From: Alcanivorax profundi
GTDB lineage: Bacteria; Pseudomonadota; Gammaproteobacteria; Pseudomonadales; Alcanivoracaceae
NCBI RefSeq assembly: GCF_003597125.1
Contig: NZ_QYYA01000005.1
Location: 124,001-188,000 of the forward strand
Direction: 5' to 3'
Length of the DNA: 64,000 nt
The notes beneath the pieces are model-generated. The model was given only the letters and a program-made list of their open reading frames with translations. It was not told the origin of the DNA and ran no database searches. Within the stretch, counting starts at the first letter, position 1. Each line of letters starts with the position of its first letter. This document shows, piece by piece, positions 62,362-64,000 of this stretch. Position numbers and translations under genes: made by a program.

Positions 62362-64000
62362 TTATTTAAACAGCTTTTTCAGGCCATCCTGGAGTTGTTT
62401 GTTGACCTCTTCCCTGGCTTTCTTCTGGGCGGCATCCTTGATGACTTCTTCGGCGGTATCGCCTTCGCCTTCAATGCCGAGCTTTTCCTTCAGTTTGTCC
62501 TGGGTGGCCTTGGCGGCGACCTGTTTGCCGATGTCCTTGAAGCCATCCTTGTCGGGGCCGCACCACTTGGCAGGGCTGCCCGCCAGATTGCCTTCGCAGC
62601 GCAGAGGCCAGGTGGTGCCCTCCAGATACTTGGATTTGCCGAGTTCCGGGGACTGCATGCCAATCTTCAGATCGAAATCCTGATTGAGGATATTCATCCA
62701 GCCGTTGCCGCTAATCTCGCCTTTGCTGAGGGTCGCGTTGAGGCTGTCCAGGTAGGCGACATTCTTGTCCAGCCGCGCTTTGGAGGCGAGATCAAGGATC
62801 TTGGTATCTTCGGACAGGGCGGAGGGCAGTTTACCGGATTCCTGCCCGGGGATGAGCGCGGTGGCAAGCCCCTGGAACTGGCCAAGCATGTCGTTCACGC
62901 CGCCGACCAGAGTGTGGTACAGGTTCAGGCCGCGCACAGTGGCATCGGTCAGATTCAGGTCGATATTGCCCTTGGCGGAGTTCATCAGTGCTTTCTCGCT
63001 GTTGCCGCTGGCGCTGTAGTTGCCCGACATGGAGAAAATGCCTTTGGCCAGATCGTCTTCCAGGGCCATCTGGGCAATGGGCTGGATTTGCACGGTGCGG
63101 ATCGTGTTGCTGGCGGACAGTTTCGGGGTGCTGCCGGAGGCGTCCAGGGTGGCGTTGGCACTGAAGTTGCCGCCGAGAGTGCTGCCGGTGGCCTGGGTCA
63201 GTTTGAGGACACCGTTTTTCGCGGTGACCGCAAATTTCATGTCGCTGGCATTGATGCCGTCGTAGCTGAGTTGGCCAATGGCCAGCTTGCCGTCCAGCAG
63301 CAGCGGACGCAGGGTGTCCACCGGAATCAGCTCTTCCTCGCTGAGGCTGTTGGTGCCGCCGGTCTTGCCGCCGCCGGCGGCAGCGGTGACGGGTTCTTCG
63401 GTGTTGCTGGCCGGCGGCATGTAGCCATCCAGTGCAATCTTGTCGAGGATCAGATCGAAGACGATCTTGCCGCTCTCCAGGCTGGCCAGACCGGCGCTGC
63501 CGCTGAGCGTGCTGTCGTCCAGGGTGATCTGCAACGGGCTGACCATGATGCTGCCGGGCTCGCCGCCAAGGGTGGCATCCAGAGCGACTTTGCTCAGGGC
63601 CTTGTCATCGCTGGTCTCGATGGGCGCTTCGCCAATGGCTTCCAGTGCCTTGTTGGCATCGAACGGCTCGGTGGTGAGCTTGCCGCTGAGCTGGAGATCG
63701 CCGGTCAGGGCTTTGACGTCCACATTGCCGCGGGTTTGCGTGCCCGCGGCGGTTAGCAGCAGATCCTTGATGCTGAGGGTGTCTTCATTGAGGTTTACAT
63801 CCAGATTCTGCTCCAGATGCACCTCCACCGGCATGGTGGTGGCGCCGGCAATGTTGGCGTCCAGCTTCATCGGGTTAAGAACAAAGTGGCTGTTGTCGAT
63901 ATCTGCTGCCAGCACGGTGTCCAGGTTCAGGTCCACGCGCATATCGCTCTGGTCCTGATAGCGCAGGGACATCTGCAGCGGAAACGGCGCGTCCAGGTTC
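62362..64000 (-). CDS. asmA: AsmA-family protein (3' part; start lies beyond the window)
   Basis: The final 545 residues are visible; the reading frame is open to the right edge, so the N-terminus is cut off. The text is strand-rich with many Asp/Asn/Leu repeats typical of AsmA (e.g. LDATLGGEPGSIMVSPLQ and FDLKIGMQSPELGKSKYLEG), and ends in an amphipathic KKAREEVNKQLQDGLKKLF helix. AsmA proteins are anchored in the inner membrane and reach across the periplasm, probably carrying phospholipid. It lies upstream of mutY-yggX, as in Pseudomonas. Confidence 0.9.
   Translation of the reverse strand, partial: NLDAPFPLQMSLRYQDQSDMRVDLNLDTVLAADIDNSHFVLNPMKLDANIAGATTMPVEVHLEQNLDVNLNEDTLSIKDLLLTAAGTQTRGNVDVKALTGDLQLSGKLTTEPFDANKALEAIGEAPIETSDDKALSKVALDATLGGEPGSIMVSPLQITLDDSTLSGSAGLASLESGKIVFDLILDKIALDGYMPPASNTEEPVTAAAGGGKTGGTNSLSEEELIPVDTLRPLLLDGKLAIGQLSYDGINASDMKFAVTAKNGVLKLTQATGSTLGGNFSANATLDASGSTPKLSASNTIRTVQIQPIAQMALEDDLAKGIFSMSGNYSASGNSEKALMNSAKGNIDLNLTDATVRGLNLYHTLVGGVNDMLGQFQGLATALIPGQESGKLPSALSEDTKILDLASKARLDKNVAYLDSLNATLSKGEISGNGWMNILNQDFDLKIGMQSPELGKSKYLEGTTWPLRCEGNLAGSPAKWCGPDKDGFKDIGKQVAAKATQDKLKEKLGIEGEGDTAEEVIKDAAQKKAREEVNKQLQDGLKKLFK

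Noticed and set aside
62338..63756. Long plus-strand open frame (472 codons) opposite asmA
   Set aside because: It mirrors the real gene's codon bias in a GC-rich genome. Its translation is low-complexity Gly/Ala/Gln/His with no domain, while the minus-strand frame is clearly AsmA.
1..64000. CRISPR array, prophage or insertion sequence
   Set aside because: No regularly spaced identical repeats with unique spacers, no phage structural or lysis genes, and no transposase were seen. XerC here is the housekeeping recombinase in its conserved operon, not an integrase.

Overview
The window looks like the chromosome of a GC-rich marine gammaproteobacterium, most likely an Alcanivorax-type member of the Oceanospirillales. 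The main reason is gene order. Several blocks match the Pseudomonas/Alcanivorax layout: lysA-dapF-DUF484-xerC-yigB, argH-algZ-algR-hemC-hemD-hemX-hemY, glnE-ilvE-waaF-waaC-waaG-waaP ... hldE, and asmA-mutY-yggX. The taxonomic call is inference from protein motifs and synteny; no search was run.

Layout. 1-9 kb: a small membrane protein, an NRDE protein, a TauE-type exporter, lgt-thyA-folA, an OsmC protein, two poorly known genes, and an iron-regulated haem locus (Fur box over a promoter, hemP, then a divergent HemS-like gene). 8-15.7 kb: yqcC-like, yigB, xerC, DUF484 and dapF on the minus strand, rlmJ, an outer-membrane barrel gene beside a decayed fragment, lysA and lptM. 15.7-23.6 kb: argH, the algZ/algR two-component system, a TRL-type lipoprotein and hemCDXY. 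23.7-32.4 kb: pqiABC, a 2Fe-2S flavin reductase, a MAPEG protein, a double DsbA-like protein and ilvD. 32.4-35 kb: the accessory part of the window. Three AT-rich genes lie head to tail, each followed by an attC-like site, and the block is bounded by inverted repeats. It looks like an integron cassette cluster without an integrase. 35-43.8 kb: argA, a PiT phosphate transporter with its DUF47 partner, an orphan GspE-type ATPase and glnE. 43.8-57 kb: ilvE followed by a lipopolysaccharide inner-core operon (waaF, a kinase-like gene, waaC, waaG, waaP, a double-kinase gene, a pyruvyltransferase-like gene and a membrane glycosyltransferase-like gene), facing lpxL and an O-antigen-ligase-like gene, then hldE. 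57-64 kb: an AraC-type regulator divergent from a Baeyer-Villiger monooxygenase, an M48 lipoprotein protease, tRNA-Phe, yggX, mutY and the 3' part of asmA.

How it fits together. Much of the window serves the envelope: Lgt and LptM, LPS core assembly and phosphorylation, lipid A acylation, AsmA and PqiABC. The rest is mainly tetrapyrrole and amino-acid synthesis. Expression units are tight, with 1-8 bp overlaps in pqiABC, hemXY and the waa operon.

The most unusual non-coding features are: the three-cassette attC array; a family of small elements with inverted arms built from roughly 8-bp degenerate units around a variable core (near 10.1, 11.9, 28.4 and 57.0 kb), whose arms supply start or stop codons of neighbouring genes; and a REPIN-like paired REP at 36.5 kb.
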